Source: Bordetella genomosp. 5 (GTDB lineage: Bacteria; Pseudomonadota; Gammaproteobacteria; Burkholderiales; Burkholderiaceae_B). Taken from it: DNA of 64,000 nt. Shown piece after piece: positions 1 through 8,620 of the stretch. Position numbers and translations under genes: made by a program. Position 1 is the first letter of the stretch, and every line of letters starts with the position of its first letter. A model generated the notes under the pieces. That model searched no databases and had not been told where the DNA came from. It saw only the letters and a program-made list of their open reading frames with translations. The stretch is taken from NCBI RefSeq assembly GCF_002261475.1, contig NZ_NEVN01000002.1:248001-312000 (forward strand), given 5' to 3'.

Positions 1-2
1 TG

Positions 3-671
3 CTCGCCGGCATCAAGGCCTGCGTGCCGGTGATGATCGGCTATTTCCCGGTGGCGGTCGCATTCGGCATCGCCGGTGTGGGCACCGGGCTCGCGCCTTA
101 TCAGGTCGTGCTCATTTCGGTATTGGTGTATGCCGGCGCAAGCCAGTTTCTGCTGCTGGCGTCGATCAAGGCCGGCACCCCCTGGCCCTGGGTGGTGGCG
201 CTGTGTTCGCTGCTCAACGCGCGCCATCTGCTGTATGGCCCGCTGCTGTCGCGCTGGCTGCCGCCGGCGCTGTCCACCCGGCTGCGGCTCGCCTTTTTCC
301 TGACCGACGAAGTCTTCGCCACCGCGCTGCACAAGCTCGATGCGGTCGACACGCGGGCGCGTGCGCGCTGGATGGCGGGTCTGGGCGTGGCCGCCTGGCT
401 GACATGGATCGCCGGTACCGCCGTGGGCGTGTATGCCGGAGAAGGGCTGGAGCGCCAGTTTCCGATGCTGGCGCAAGTGATGCGCTTCGCCTTGCCCGCC
501 TTGTTCGTGGCGCTGGTGTGCCAGAGCGCGCGGCGCGAACTCTGGCTGCCGCTGGGGGCGGCTTTGGGCGTGGGCGCCGTGCTCGCCGGCGCCGGCTACG
601 GCACGCTCGCCATCCTGGCGGGCGCGCTGGCGGGTTGCCTGTGTTTTCGCCCGGCGCGAGGTGTGCAATGA
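3..671 (+). CDS. azlC: AzlC family branched-chain amino acid exporter subunit (5' truncated by window edge)
   Basis: Large subunit of an AzlCD/YgaZH-type inner-membrane exporter for branched-chain amino acids or analogues. The reading frame is open from base 3 and the recognisable AzlC core begins at once (FPVAVAFGIAG, then YAGASQFLLL and LLNARHLLYG), so the true start lies before the window. The GTG at 24 is probably internal. About six hydrophobic segments follow. The stop overlaps the ATG of the small subunit (ATGA at 668-671), which is typical translational coupling of azlC-azlD. A second, clearly divergent azlCD pair lies at 52700-53780. The substrate cannot be read from sequence. Confidence 0.88.
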   Translation, partial: LAGIKACVPVMIGYFPVAVAFGIAGVGTGLAPYQVVLISVLVYAGASQFLLLASIKAGTPWPWVVALCSLLNARHLLYGPLLSRWLPPALSTRLRLAFFLTDEVFATALHKLDAVDTRARARWMAGLGVAAWLTWIAGTAVGVYAGEGLERQFPMLAQVMRFALPALFVALVCQSARRELWLPLGAALGVGAVLAGAGYGTLAILAGALAGCLCFRPARGVQ

Positions 672-1006
672 GTAGTGGTCTGGAGTTCTGGGTCGCCGTG
701 CTGGCGATGGCCGTGATCACGTTCATGACCCGGGCGCTGCCCTTCATGCTGTCGTCGCGTCACTGGCTGCTCAAGCGCCTGTCGCAGGACGGCTCGCGCC
801 TGGCCGTGCTGGGCCCCGCGCTGCTGGCCGCGATCGCGGCGGCGGTCATCGTGCCCGATCTGTGGGGCGAGCAACAGGTGGCCCAGGTCGCGCCCTACGT
901 GGGCGGACTGATCGTAACCGCGCTCGCCGCGCGCATCACCGGCAACACTGGCCTCGCGGTGATCATCGGTCTGGCCGGATACGGCGGCCTGCTGGCCGTC
1001 ATGTGA
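668..1006 (+). CDS. azlD: AzlD family small transporter subunit
   Basis: 112-residue partner of the preceding AzlC protein. It has four hydrophobic segments and the family pattern TRALPFML near residue 20, followed by an LGPALLAAIAAAVIVPDL segment. The start was chosen at the ATG overlapping the azlC stop, although the frame stays open for a long way upstream. Length and order match AzlD proteins. It is likely required with AzlC to form the exporter in the inner membrane. Confidence 0.88.
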   Translation: MSSGLEFWVAVLAMAVITFMTRALPFMLSSRHWLLKRLSQDGSRLAVLGPALLAAIAAAVIVPDLWGEQQVAQVAPYVGGLIVTALAARITGNTGLAVIIGLAGYGGLLAVM

Positions 1007-1077
1007 AGGCCGTTGCTTCATACGCCTGCCGGGTCCGGCACGACATCGCACCAATCGCATCGAGGGAATAGCACGCC

Positions 1078-1794
1078 ATGAACATCATGATTATCGGCGC
1101 GAGCAAGGGGCTGGGCCGCGCGTTCGCGGAAGGCCTGGCTGACGCGGGGGACACCGTCATCGGCGTATCGCGCCGCCGCCCGGGCGCGCTGTCGCTGCCC
1201 GCCGGCGTCGCGCAGCAGTGGATCGAGGCCGACCTGAGCCGTCCGCTGGAGGCCGCGACACGCATTGCCGCCGAGGCGCCGGCCCAGATCGACGTGTTGA
1301 TTCACAACCTGGGCATCTGGGAGGCCGCGGCTTTCACCCCGGACTACGACTTTCTGAATGAGGCCGACGAGGCCCTGCTCGACCTGATCAATGTGAACGT
1401 CGGCGCCACCTTGCTGTTGCTCAAGCGCCTGGTGCCGCGCCTGATCGCGTCGGGGCAGCCGCGCCTGATCCTGACCGGCTCGACCTCCGGCCTGCGCCAC
1501 AGCGGCCGTCCGGAGGTGGCCTTCGGCGCGAGCAAGTTCGCGCTGGATGGCATCGCGGACGCCTTGCGCGAAGGCTTTCGCGGCGACGGGCTCGCGGTGA
1601 CGACGCTGCAGCTGGGTTATCTGAACACCGACGACGATCTGTCGGTGCCGCTGGTGGACGCCGCCGCGCGCGGGGAGGGCCAGCTTGTGCCGGTGCACGA
1701 CGTGGTGGCCGTGGTGCGCACCTTGATGCGGCTTTCGCCCGCGTCGTTCGTGCGCGAACTCGTCATGCCGGCGTTGCGTGACGAGCGGTACTGA
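1078..1794 (+). CDS. SDR-family protein with Phe in place of the catalytic Tyr
   Basis: 238-residue Rossmann-fold protein of the short-chain dehydrogenase/reductase superfamily. The nucleotide-binding glycine motif GASKGLG is at residues 7-13, an HNLGIW segment stands where NNAG normally lies, and the catalytic-Ser region reads TGSTSG. The usual YxxxK is FGASK: codon TTC encodes Phe where Tyr is expected, while the Lys is kept. It may therefore bind NAD(P) without ordinary oxidoreductase activity, or use another acid. An upstream GAGGGA about 10 bases before the ATG supports this start. It stands alone between azlD and a convergent DsbA-like gene. The substrate is unknown. Confidence 0.82.
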   Translation: MNIMIIGASKGLGRAFAEGLADAGDTVIGVSRRRPGALSLPAGVAQQWIEADLSRPLEAATRIAAEAPAQIDVLIHNLGIWEAAAFTPDYDFLNEADEALLDLINVNVGATLLLLKRLVPRLIASGQPRLILTGSTSGLRHSGRPEVAFGASKFALDGIADALREGFRGDGLAVTTLQLGYLNTDDDLSVPLVDAAARGEGQLVPVHDVVAVVRTLMRLSPASFVRELVMPALRDERY

Positions 1795-1815
1795 GCCCCG
1801 GCGGCCCGTCCGGGC

Positions 1816-2475
1816 TCAGTGCAGCGCGGCCGCCAGCGCTTCGCGCCAGGCGTCGGGCTGGCCCAGGTAGCGGCCCGGGTCCAGCACCTGCCATCCCGCC
1901 TGCGTTTGCAGCGCGAAGGTCGGAAAGCCGTTGGCGCCCAATTGGCGCAGCAGCGCGCGGCTGTCATCGAAATGGCCCGCGAGCGGCGCGCCGGCCAAGA
2001 TCTGCATGTCGCGCTCGAAGCGGGCCAGGTCCAGGCCGAGCTCGTCGGCGAGCTCGTGCAGCACGACCGGATCGGCCACGCGCCGGCCTTCCATATAGTG
2101 GGCGTGCTGGATGCGCGCCAACATGTCCAGCCCGTCGCCGTCTTGCGAGGCCGCGGCAAGCACGGCGGCACTGGGCGGCGCCGAGTCGAACACGGCGCCG
2201 GCGTCGCGCAGCAGTCCCTCGAAATAATCTTCGCCGAAGGGCTGGCCCGTGATCGCGGCGATGCGCTGATCGTGCTGCATCACGTAATGCCGCAGCGCCT
2301 CGGTGACGGGCTGACGGCGCGCGCCCGTCATCATGCCGCCGCCGTGGGTCAGGATGCGCAGCCCCGGCAGGTCGCGCACGGCGCGCACCAGCGGCGCGGC
2401 GCCGTAGCACCAGCCGCACAGGGGATCATGGATGTAATGCAGGACGGGAAGATGAGCGGCGTTCATGGGCTGCAT
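1816..2475 (-). CDS. DsbA/FrnE-like thioredoxin-fold protein
   Basis: 219-residue cytoplasmic-looking DsbA-family protein without a signal peptide. The active-site motif CGWC (in DPLCGWCYG, about residues 20-23) sits after the first beta strand, and the cis-Pro region is NGFPTFALQ near residue 185. Proteins of this type (FrnE/YwbO-like) are thiol-disulfide isomerases or glutathione-S-transferase-like enzymes. The physiological substrate is not deducible. A second ATG nine bases downstream (2466) is an equally possible start. It is convergent with the SDR gene, with 21 bases between the stops. Confidence 0.82.
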   Translation of the reverse strand: MQPMNAAHLPVLHYIHDPLCGWCYGAAPLVRAVRDLPGLRILTHGGGMMTGARRQPVTEALRHYVMQHDQRIAAITGQPFGEDYFEGLLRDAGAVFDSAPPSAAVLAAASQDGDGLDMLARIQHAHYMEGRRVADPVVLHELADELGLDLARFERDMQILAGAPLAGHFDDSRALLRQLGANGFPTFALQTQAGWQVLDPGRYLGQPDAWREALAAALH

Positions 2476-2590
2476 CTTAGGCCAGCCGGCGGCCCCGGCC
2501 TAGAGCCCGGCGCCGACAAGTGTGTTGCGCCAAACGGTCATATCGCGCCGGCGCGGCCCTCGTCGGGTCCGGCGCCGGCGGCTCCGGCGA

Positions 2591-4066
2591 TCAGCCGGAG
2601 ATCATGATGCCGATCCAGTACAGACCGGCGGCCAGCAGCATCGAGGCGGGGAGCGTCAGGATCCAGGCGAGCAGGATGTTGCGCACCGTGCTGCCTTGCA
2701 GGCCGCTGCCGTGGGCCACCATGGTGCCGGCCACCCCGGACGACAGCACGTGCGTGGTCGACACCGGCAGGCTGAACACGTTCGCCAGACCGATCGCGCC
2801 CACGGCGGTCACCTGCGCCGCCATGCCCTGCGCGTAGGTCATGCCCTGTTTGCCGATCTTCTCGCCCACCGTCAGCACGACGCGGCGCCAGCCGACCATC
2901 GTGCCCACGCCCAGCGCCACGGCCACCGCGATGATGACCCAGAGCGGCGCGTATTCGGTGGTGGCGGTCAGGTCGCCGCGCAGGCGCTGCAGGTCCGCGC
3001 GCTCGCGCGCCGGCAGGCCTTCGAGTGCCGCGACCTTCTTGGCGGTGTCGTCCAGGCAGAGCAGGTAGCGGCGCACGTCCACGCGCGTGGCCGGCGGCAT
3101 GTCCTTGTAGTGCGACACGCCGGTCAGGGCGTGCTGCAGCGCGTCGATCGTGGCCAGCGTCGACTTGGGATCGCAGCTGAAGTTGCTCGGCAGATCGGCG
3201 CGCCGGCCCGCGGCGGGCAGGGCCAGGTATTCGCCCAGCGTGGCCTCGTTACGGTGGTAGAACGCCGACAGGTGCGTGGCGGCATCGCGGGTACGGTCGA
3301 TCTGATACGTGGTGGCGTTCTCGTCGAGCACGAACTGCGCGGGCACGATGCCGATCAGGACCAGCATGATCAGCCCGATGCCTTTCTGGCCATCGTTGGA
3401 GCCGTGCACGAACGACACGCCCATGGCCGACAGCACCAGCACGAGGCGATTCCAGAAGGGCGGATGCTTTTTATTGTCGACCGCGCGGCGCTGGTCGGGC
3501 GTCTTGTGCATCTTCGAGAGCGGTAGCCATCGTTTCAACAGAAGCAGCACGCCGCCCGCCACGGCGAACCCCGCGATCGGTGATGCCACCAGCGACATGC
3601 CGATATCGATCGCCTTGCCCCAGTTCACGCCGGCGCCGATCGGCAGATCGGTCAGCAGGGCATTGGCCAGGCCCACGCCCAGGATCGATCCGATCAGCGT
3701 GTGCGAGCTCGAGGCGGGAATGCCGAAATACCAGGTGCCCAGGTTCCAGGCGATCGCGGCGGTCAACATGGCGAACACCATGGCCAGGCCACGTCCGGTG
3801 TCCACGTTGATCAGCAGCTCGACCGGCAACAGATGCACGATCGCATAGGCCACGCCCACGCCACCCAGCAACACGCCCAGGAAATTGAAGATCCCCGACA
3901 GCACCACCGCGAGGTGGGCCGGCATGGCCTTGGTGTAGATCACCGTCGCCACGGCGTTGGCCGTGTCGTGGAAACCGTTGATGAATTCGAATGCGAGAAC
4001 GAAGGTGAGCGCCAGGACGAGGCTCAGACCGACCCAGGGGTCGAGCCCGGCGAAGATGTCGAACAT
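2591..4066 (-). CDS. pitA: Low-affinity inorganic phosphate transporter PitA
   Basis: 491-residue PiT-family integral membrane protein that takes up phosphate, usually as a metal-phosphate complex with protons. The N-terminal signature INGFHDTANAV is at about residues 29-39 and the mirrored C-terminal-half signature is GSNDGQKGIGL. The SSSHTLIG and VSTTHVLSS repeats of the family are both present. The protein aligns along its full length with E. coli PitA by eye, including the large central soluble loop with Cys residues. No PhoU-like accessory gene is adjacent. The ATG is followed at once by the conserved start FDIFAGLDPW. Confidence 0.95.
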   Translation of the reverse strand: MFDIFAGLDPWVGLSLVLALTFVLAFEFINGFHDTANAVATVIYTKAMPAHLAVVLSGIFNFLGVLLGGVGVAYAIVHLLPVELLINVDTGRGLAMVFAMLTAAIAWNLGTWYFGIPASSSHTLIGSILGVGLANALLTDLPIGAGVNWGKAIDIGMSLVASPIAGFAVAGGVLLLLKRWLPLSKMHKTPDQRRAVDNKKHPPFWNRLVLVLSAMGVSFVHGSNDGQKGIGLIMLVLIGIVPAQFVLDENATTYQIDRTRDAATHLSAFYHRNEATLGEYLALPAAGRRADLPSNFSCDPKSTLATIDALQHALTGVSHYKDMPPATRVDVRRYLLCLDDTAKKVAALEGLPARERADLQRLRGDLTATTEYAPLWVIIAVAVALGVGTMVGWRRVVLTVGEKIGKQGMTYAQGMAAQVTAVGAIGLANVFSLPVSTTHVLSSGVAGTMVAHGSGLQGSTVRNILLAWILTLPASMLLAAGLYWIGIMISG

Positions 4067-4287
4067 GGGAATGGAGGGGGGAGGGGATGTGATGTGACGA
4101 AATTATTGCATGCTTGTTAAAGCGACTCACGGGCCGGATCGGCGCTGCCGGGGTGGCCGGGTGGGTTAGGATCGGGGTTTCCCTGCGCGGCCCGGACATC
4201 CGGCCGCCGGGCGACTGCAATTTGTTACAAAAACGTGGCGCGACGGTTCGGGACGACGATGTGCCGTCCGGCGCCTCCGACCGGGAT

Positions 4288-4926
4288 ATGTCCATGACGC
4301 AAGCCTCCTCCGTCCGTGCCCACCCCGACGAACTCATCGTCGGTCTGGTCTCCGTGTCCGACCGCGCCTCCACGGGCGTCTACGCCGACCAGGGCGTGCC
4401 TTCGCTGCGCGAATGGCTAGGCACGGCGCTGTCCTCGCCCTGGCGCGCCGTCGAACGCCTGGTGGCGGATGACGCCGCGCAGATCTCGGCGGCCCTCACC
4501 GAGCTGGTGGACCAGGAGCGTTGCGATCTGGTGCTGACCACGGGCGGCACCGGCCCCGCGCGGCGCGACGTGACGCCCGAGGCGACGCTGGCGGTGGCCA
4601 CGCGCGAAATGCCCGGCTTCGGCGAACAGATGCGTCAGATCAGCCTGCGCTTCGTGCCCACCGCGATCCTGTCGCGCCAGGTGGGTGTGCTGCGCGAGAT
4701 CGACGGTCATGCCGCGCTCATTCTCAATCTGCCCGGACAGCCCAAGGCCATCCGCGAAACGCTCGAGGGCCTGCGCGGTGACGACGGCGCCGTCGTGGCG
4801 AGCGGCATCTTCGCGGCCGTGCCGTATTGCATCGATCTCATCGGCGGTCCGTACATCGAGACGCGTGCCGAGATCGTGAAGGCGTTTCGCCCCAAATCGG
4901 CGCTGCGTCAGGCGCCGCAAGTGTGA
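4288..4926 (+). CDS. mog: Molybdopterin adenylyltransferase Mog
   Basis: 212-residue MogA/MoaB-fold protein that adenylylates molybdopterin before molybdenum insertion in Moco synthesis. GLVSVSDRASTGVY opens the fold, TTGGTGPARRDVTPEAT is the nucleotide/MPT-binding signature, and FRPKSA near the C-terminus matches E. coli Mog; similarity by eye is full-length. The frame is open upstream to 4114, but that extension is not Mog-like. ATG 4288 or 4294 are the sensible starts and neither has a strong ribosome-binding site. It is divergent from pitA, with 221 bases between them that contain no other gene. Confidence 0.93.
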   Translation: MSMTQASSVRAHPDELIVGLVSVSDRASTGVYADQGVPSLREWLGTALSSPWRAVERLVADDAAQISAALTELVDQERCDLVLTTGGTGPARRDVTPEATLAVATREMPGFGEQMRQISLRFVPTAILSRQVGVLREIDGHAALILNLPGQPKAIRETLEGLRGDDGAVVASGIFAAVPYCIDLIGGPYIETRAEIVKAFRPKSALRQAPQV

Positions 4927-5001
4927 TTGCCGGTGCCCGAGCGCCCCGAATGCGTGCGGTATAGTTGGCCGCGTCGTCTGCTGATTCATCGGAAAAACAA
5001 A

Positions 5002-5343
5002 ATGAAGGTTCTGTCTGCATTGCCCCTCGCCGCCGCCGTCCTGATGCTCTCCGCATGCGCGAGCGTGCAGGACGTCAACAAGAGCGAGCCCGTGTTCTAC
5101 GGCTCCACCGCGCGTCCCGCCCAGGAGTATCTGTCGTGCGTGGCATCCGCCTGGAAGGGGCAGGGCGTGGACTTCAAGCAGAATGAAATCAAGAACGGCG
5201 GTGAAGTCGTGGTCGAGGGCACGCTGGGCGTCGAGGCCGTGCTGAGCGCCACCACGTGGCGCGGCAAGACCGACGCAAAACTGAACACGCGCCGTCCGTC
5301 GCGCGCGGTCACGCTGTCCGACTCCGCCAATCTGTGCCTCTGA
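5002..5343 (+). CDS. Small lipoprotein of unknown function
   Basis: 113-residue protein with a lipoprotein signal: Lys2, a hydrophobic core, and the lipobox LSAC with Cys19 as the lipidated residue. Ser at +3 and no Asp at +2 suggest the outer membrane. The mature part is short and mixed alpha/beta, with two further Cys, and I recognise no domain. The stop codon overlaps the ATG of the M23 peptidase (TGATG at 5341-5345), so the two are probably co-translated and may act together in the envelope. Start chosen because the signal peptide begins there. Confidence 0.8.
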   Translation: MKVLSALPLAAAVLMLSACASVQDVNKSEPVFYGSTARPAQEYLSCVASAWKGQGVDFKQNEIKNGGEVVVEGTLGVEAVLSATTWRGKTDAKLNTRRPSRAVTLSDSANLCL

Positions 5344-6212
5344 TGCAGCGACGCGCTTTTCTGGCGGGTGTCGCGGCGCTGAGCCTCGCCGGCGCGATGC
5401 CGCTGCTGGCGCGCGCGCAGGGTGACGCCGCCGATTACATCTCGCGCAAGCTCAACTTCCCGGTACCCGGCGGCGTGGCGGTGCTGCGTCTGGGGGCGTC
5501 GGCGCAGGAGCCCGAAGCGCGCTATCTCAACAAGCGCGTGATGGTGCTGCCGCAGGCGGGCGGCACCTGGCTCGCCATCGTGGGCATCCCGCTGTCGGTC
5601 AAGCCCGGCACGGAACATCTCACGGTGGGTAGCGGCAGCGCGGCCCGTCGCGTGGCGTTTCAGGTGGGCGCCAAGACCTACACCGCGCAGCACATCACGC
5701 TCAAGAACAAGCGGCAGGTGAACCCCGATCCGGCCGATCTGCGCCGCATCGAGCGCGAGCTGGCCGAGCAGACCGAAGCCTATCGCGCGTTTCGCGCGGG
5801 CGTGGTCCCGAGCAACGTGGTGCTCGACGCGCCGGTGCAGGGGCGTCTGTCCAGCCCCTTCGGGCTGCGCCGCTTCTTCAATGGCGAAGAGCGCAACCCG
5901 CACTCGGGCCTGGACTTCGCGGTGCCGACCGGGACGCCCATCCGCGCGCCGGCCGCGGGCCGCGTGGTGCTGGTGGGCGACTACTTCTTCAACGGCAAGA
6001 CGGTTTTCGTCGACCACGGACAGGGCTTCATCAGCATGTTCTGCCACCTGTCGGCGATCGACGTCGCGGTGGGCGACGAGGTCGCGCGTGGCGGCGTCGT
6101 GGGCAAGGTGGGCGCCACCGGCCGCGCCACCGGGCCGCATCTGCACTGGAACGTCAGCCTCAACGACGCGCGCGTCGACCCGGCGATTTTCATCGGGGCG
6201 TTCAAGCCCTGA
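5343..6212 (+). CDS. M23 family metallopeptidase (LytM domain)
   Basis: 289-residue periplasmic peptidase, probably acting on peptidoglycan cross-links. A Tat-like N-terminus (QRRAFLAG) and Ala-rich stretch form the signal. The C-terminal half is a LytM domain: HSGLDF near residue 187 supplies the first His and Asp zinc ligands, and HLHW near residue 265 the others. Both halves of the zinc site are intact, so it is likely active rather than an EnvC/NlpD-type activator. It overlaps the upstream lipoprotein gene by TGATG and is followed immediately by a symmetric terminator. Confidence 0.9.
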   Translation: MQRRAFLAGVAALSLAGAMPLLARAQGDAADYISRKLNFPVPGGVAVLRLGASAQEPEARYLNKRVMVLPQAGGTWLAIVGIPLSVKPGTEHLTVGSGSAARRVAFQVGAKTYTAQHITLKNKRQVNPDPADLRRIERELAEQTEAYRAFRAGVVPSNVVLDAPVQGRLSSPFGLRRFFNGEERNPHSGLDFAVPTGTPIRAPAAGRVVLVGDYFFNGKTVFVDHGQGFISMFCHLSAIDVAVGDEVARGGVVGKVGATGRATGPHLHWNVSLNDARVDPAIFIGAFKP

Positions 6213-6218
6213 TCCGGT

Positions 6219-6266
6219 GTCGACCAATAAAAAACCATCCCTAGGGATGGTTTTTTATTGGTCGAC
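6219..6266. terminator. 48-bp perfect palindrome, bidirectional terminator
   Basis: Both halves (24 + 24 bases) are exactly complementary. From the outside inwards each arm carries GTCGACCAAT, an A/T run, and the core CCATCCCTAGGGATGG. A-runs before and T-runs after the core make it a rho-independent terminator on either strand. It sits between the convergent M23 peptidase and TonB-receptor genes. The same core and flanking runs recur at 16394-16421. Confidence 0.9.
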
Positions 6267-6293
6267 AGGAGGGCCGCGCGGGTCTTGAGCCGG

Positions 6294-8534
6294 TCAGAAG
6301 TCCATCGAAGCCGACAGCAGGAAGGTGCGCGGCGCGCCCATGCCCAGGCTGGTGAAGTGGGGCTTGGCCCAGTATCCCTTGTCGGTGACGTTGGTGACCG
6401 CCGCGCGCACGGTCAGCGGGCGGCCGTAGACCTTGGTGGCGTAGCGCGCACCCACGTCGAACACCGTACGTCCCGGAATGGAAACGTCGTTGGCCGCGTC
6501 GAGATATTGCTTGGACACCGACGTCGCGTTGGCGGTGAGCGTGACGCCGCGCACGGCCGGGACGTCCCATTCCACGCCCAGCTTCGCTTGCCATTTGGGC
6601 AGGCCGGTCGCCAGCTTGCCTTCGCTGCCGGGATTGGCCGCCTTGATCACTTCGGGGTCCGAGAATGCGACGCCGCCCATCAATCGCACGCCCTGCATCG
6701 GGGTGCCGAAGAAGCCCCATTCCACGCCGCGATTGCGCTGCTCGCCACCGAAGGAATACACATTGGTGACCAGATCGGTGTAGCTGCTGGGGCGATTGAT
6801 CTCGTAGACGCTCAGGGTGTGGGCGAACTCGCCCAGATCGAGCTTGATCCCGACTTCCTTTTGTTTGGTCTTGTACGGCGCAAAGACCTCACCGGCGTTG
6901 GCGGCGGTATTGGGGGCGATGGCGCCCTGGCTCAGACCTTCGATGTAATTGGCATACAGCGACACGCGCTCGGTCGCCTTGAACAGCACGGCGGCCGCGG
7001 GCGTGGTGGCATGGGTCTTGTACCGTTCGCCCATGCGCGCGCCGGTCGCGCCATTGAAACTGTCGCTCGTCACCTGCTGGCGGCGGGCGCCGAGCGTGAG
7101 CTGGATACGATCCTGCGCGAACGACATCGTGTCGGCCACGCCCACGCTCGACAGCTCGGTGACGGTGCGGCTGATGGCCGGGATATCACTGGGCAGCCGG
7201 GGTGCGGGGCCCCACACCGGGTTGTAGATGTTGGTCACCCAATCGCGGGCCAGCAGATTGCGAAAGCCATTCAGTCGATAGTCTTCCTTGTAGTAGGTGG
7301 CATTGACCGCGAACTGATGCTTGATCGGGCCGGTCTCCAGTTTTCCTTTCAGCCCGGCCTCGGCGGACTTGCGTTCGGTCCGGTCGGCCACGCCGCTGAA
7401 GTTGATGCGGAAATCCCCGGCGCTGTTGATGACCTGTCCCGCGCCCATGTTTGAATCGAACGCGGTCTTGCTCATGCCCGCCGTGGCATAGACCATGAAG
7501 TCCTCATTCAAATCGACTTCGCCACGCAGAATCGCGCCCTCGTCCGTCGAGTCGTAAAAGGCCCAGGGGGGATTCCACGACACGTCGGATTTCGGCGGCT
7601 TGGGCACCGCCAGGCCCGGCGCGAGCGTGAGACCGCGTGTCAGCCCATTGGCGTGGTCCTTGCTCTGATAGAAGTCGGCCGAGAGGCGCGTCTTTTCGCC
7701 GCGCCAATCCAAGCCCAACGAGGCCAGCGAAACACGCTTGTCCTGCGACTTCACCGCCGTTTCGCCGTCGCGGTATACGCCATTGAAGCGGATGCCGAAC
7801 TGCTGGCTGTCACCGAACCGGCGCCCCATGTCCAGGTGTCCGCCGAACTGCGAATTCGACATATAGGTACCGGTCACCCGCATCAGCGGATCGTCGCCCG
7901 CGCGCTTGGTCACCAGGTTGACGGCGCCGCCCGCCGAGCCTTTGGGCGGCATGCCGTTGAGCAGGGCCGACGGGCCCTTCAGCACTTCCACGCGTTCGAA
8001 CATCTCGGGAGAGTTGCGGTAGTACGCCGCCATGCCGGCCAGGCCGTTGACCATCACGTCGCCCACGTTGGAGGGCAGACCGCGGATGGAGTAGCTCTCG
8101 TTGCTTTCGCCGGGGATTCCGCTCACGAAGACGCTGGGGTCCGTCTTGGCGATCACTTCGCTGATGTCCTTGGCCTGCTGGTCCTCCATGAACTTCTCGG
8201 TATAGGTGATCGTGGAAAACGGCGTTTCCATGAAATCCTTTTCCCCCAGAAAGCCCATGCGGCCGCCGCTGGTCACTTGTCCGCCCGGGTAGTCGGGCAG
8301 CACGGTCTGCCCTTGCACCGTGACCGCCGGCAGGGTGCTCACGGCAGGCGCCGCGTTGTCCGTCGACTGCGCCAGCGCCGCCGGCGTGAGCAGAGACAGC
8401 GTGCCGGCGCTCAGTCCGTAGACCAGCGCGGCGCGCACGGCGTCAGGCAGGGGGCGCCGCGTCAGCGAGGCAGTGGTGAGGGGCGCGGGCGCGAGTGCGC
8501 GTGCAGGATCACGCAGCGGGTGTCGGTGAGTCAT
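6294..8534 (-). CDS. TonB-dependent siderophore receptor
   Basis: 746-residue outer-membrane receptor for a ferric siderophore. Signal peptide, then a TonB-box-like segment LPAVTVQG near residue 60, a plug domain (SYSIRGLPSN, VEVLKGPSALLNG) and a 22-strand barrel ending in the typical terminal Phe (SASMDF). I place the start at ATG 8534 because AAGGAA precedes it; the open frame continues 29 codons further without similarity. It is the last gene of the leftward iron operon, 86 bases after the binding protein. The likely ligand class (catecholate or mixed) is not determinable. Confidence 0.93.
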   Translation of the reverse strand: MTHRHPLRDPARALAPAPLTTASLTRRPLPDAVRAALVYGLSAGTLSLLTPAALAQSTDNAAPAVSTLPAVTVQGQTVLPDYPGGQVTSGGRMGFLGEKDFMETPFSTITYTEKFMEDQQAKDISEVIAKTDPSVFVSGIPGESNESYSIRGLPSNVGDVMVNGLAGMAAYYRNSPEMFERVEVLKGPSALLNGMPPKGSAGGAVNLVTKRAGDDPLMRVTGTYMSNSQFGGHLDMGRRFGDSQQFGIRFNGVYRDGETAVKSQDKRVSLASLGLDWRGEKTRLSADFYQSKDHANGLTRGLTLAPGLAVPKPPKSDVSWNPPWAFYDSTDEGAILRGEVDLNEDFMVYATAGMSKTAFDSNMGAGQVINSAGDFRINFSGVADRTERKSAEAGLKGKLETGPIKHQFAVNATYYKEDYRLNGFRNLLARDWVTNIYNPVWGPAPRLPSDIPAISRTVTELSSVGVADTMSFAQDRIQLTLGARRQQVTSDSFNGATGARMGERYKTHATTPAAAVLFKATERVSLYANYIEGLSQGAIAPNTAANAGEVFAPYKTKQKEVGIKLDLGEFAHTLSVYEINRPSSYTDLVTNVYSFGGEQRNRGVEWGFFGTPMQGVRLMGGVAFSDPEVIKAANPGSEGKLATGLPKWQAKLGVEWDVPAVRGVTLTANATSVSKQYLDAANDVSIPGRTVFDVGARYATKVYGRPLTVRAAVTNVTDKGYWAKPHFTSLGMGAPRTFLLSASMDF

Positions 8535-8620
8535 GAGGTTCCTTCGGCTTTGTGCGCCTGGGCCCGGCTGGGTCGGCGCGCTCGTACTTGAGTCAGATGA
8601 AAAACGAAATAGATCGCGCA

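Noticed and set aside
4114-4287. N-terminal extension of Mog
   Set aside because: The added 58 residues do not resemble the family and the conserved protein begins at 4288-4294.
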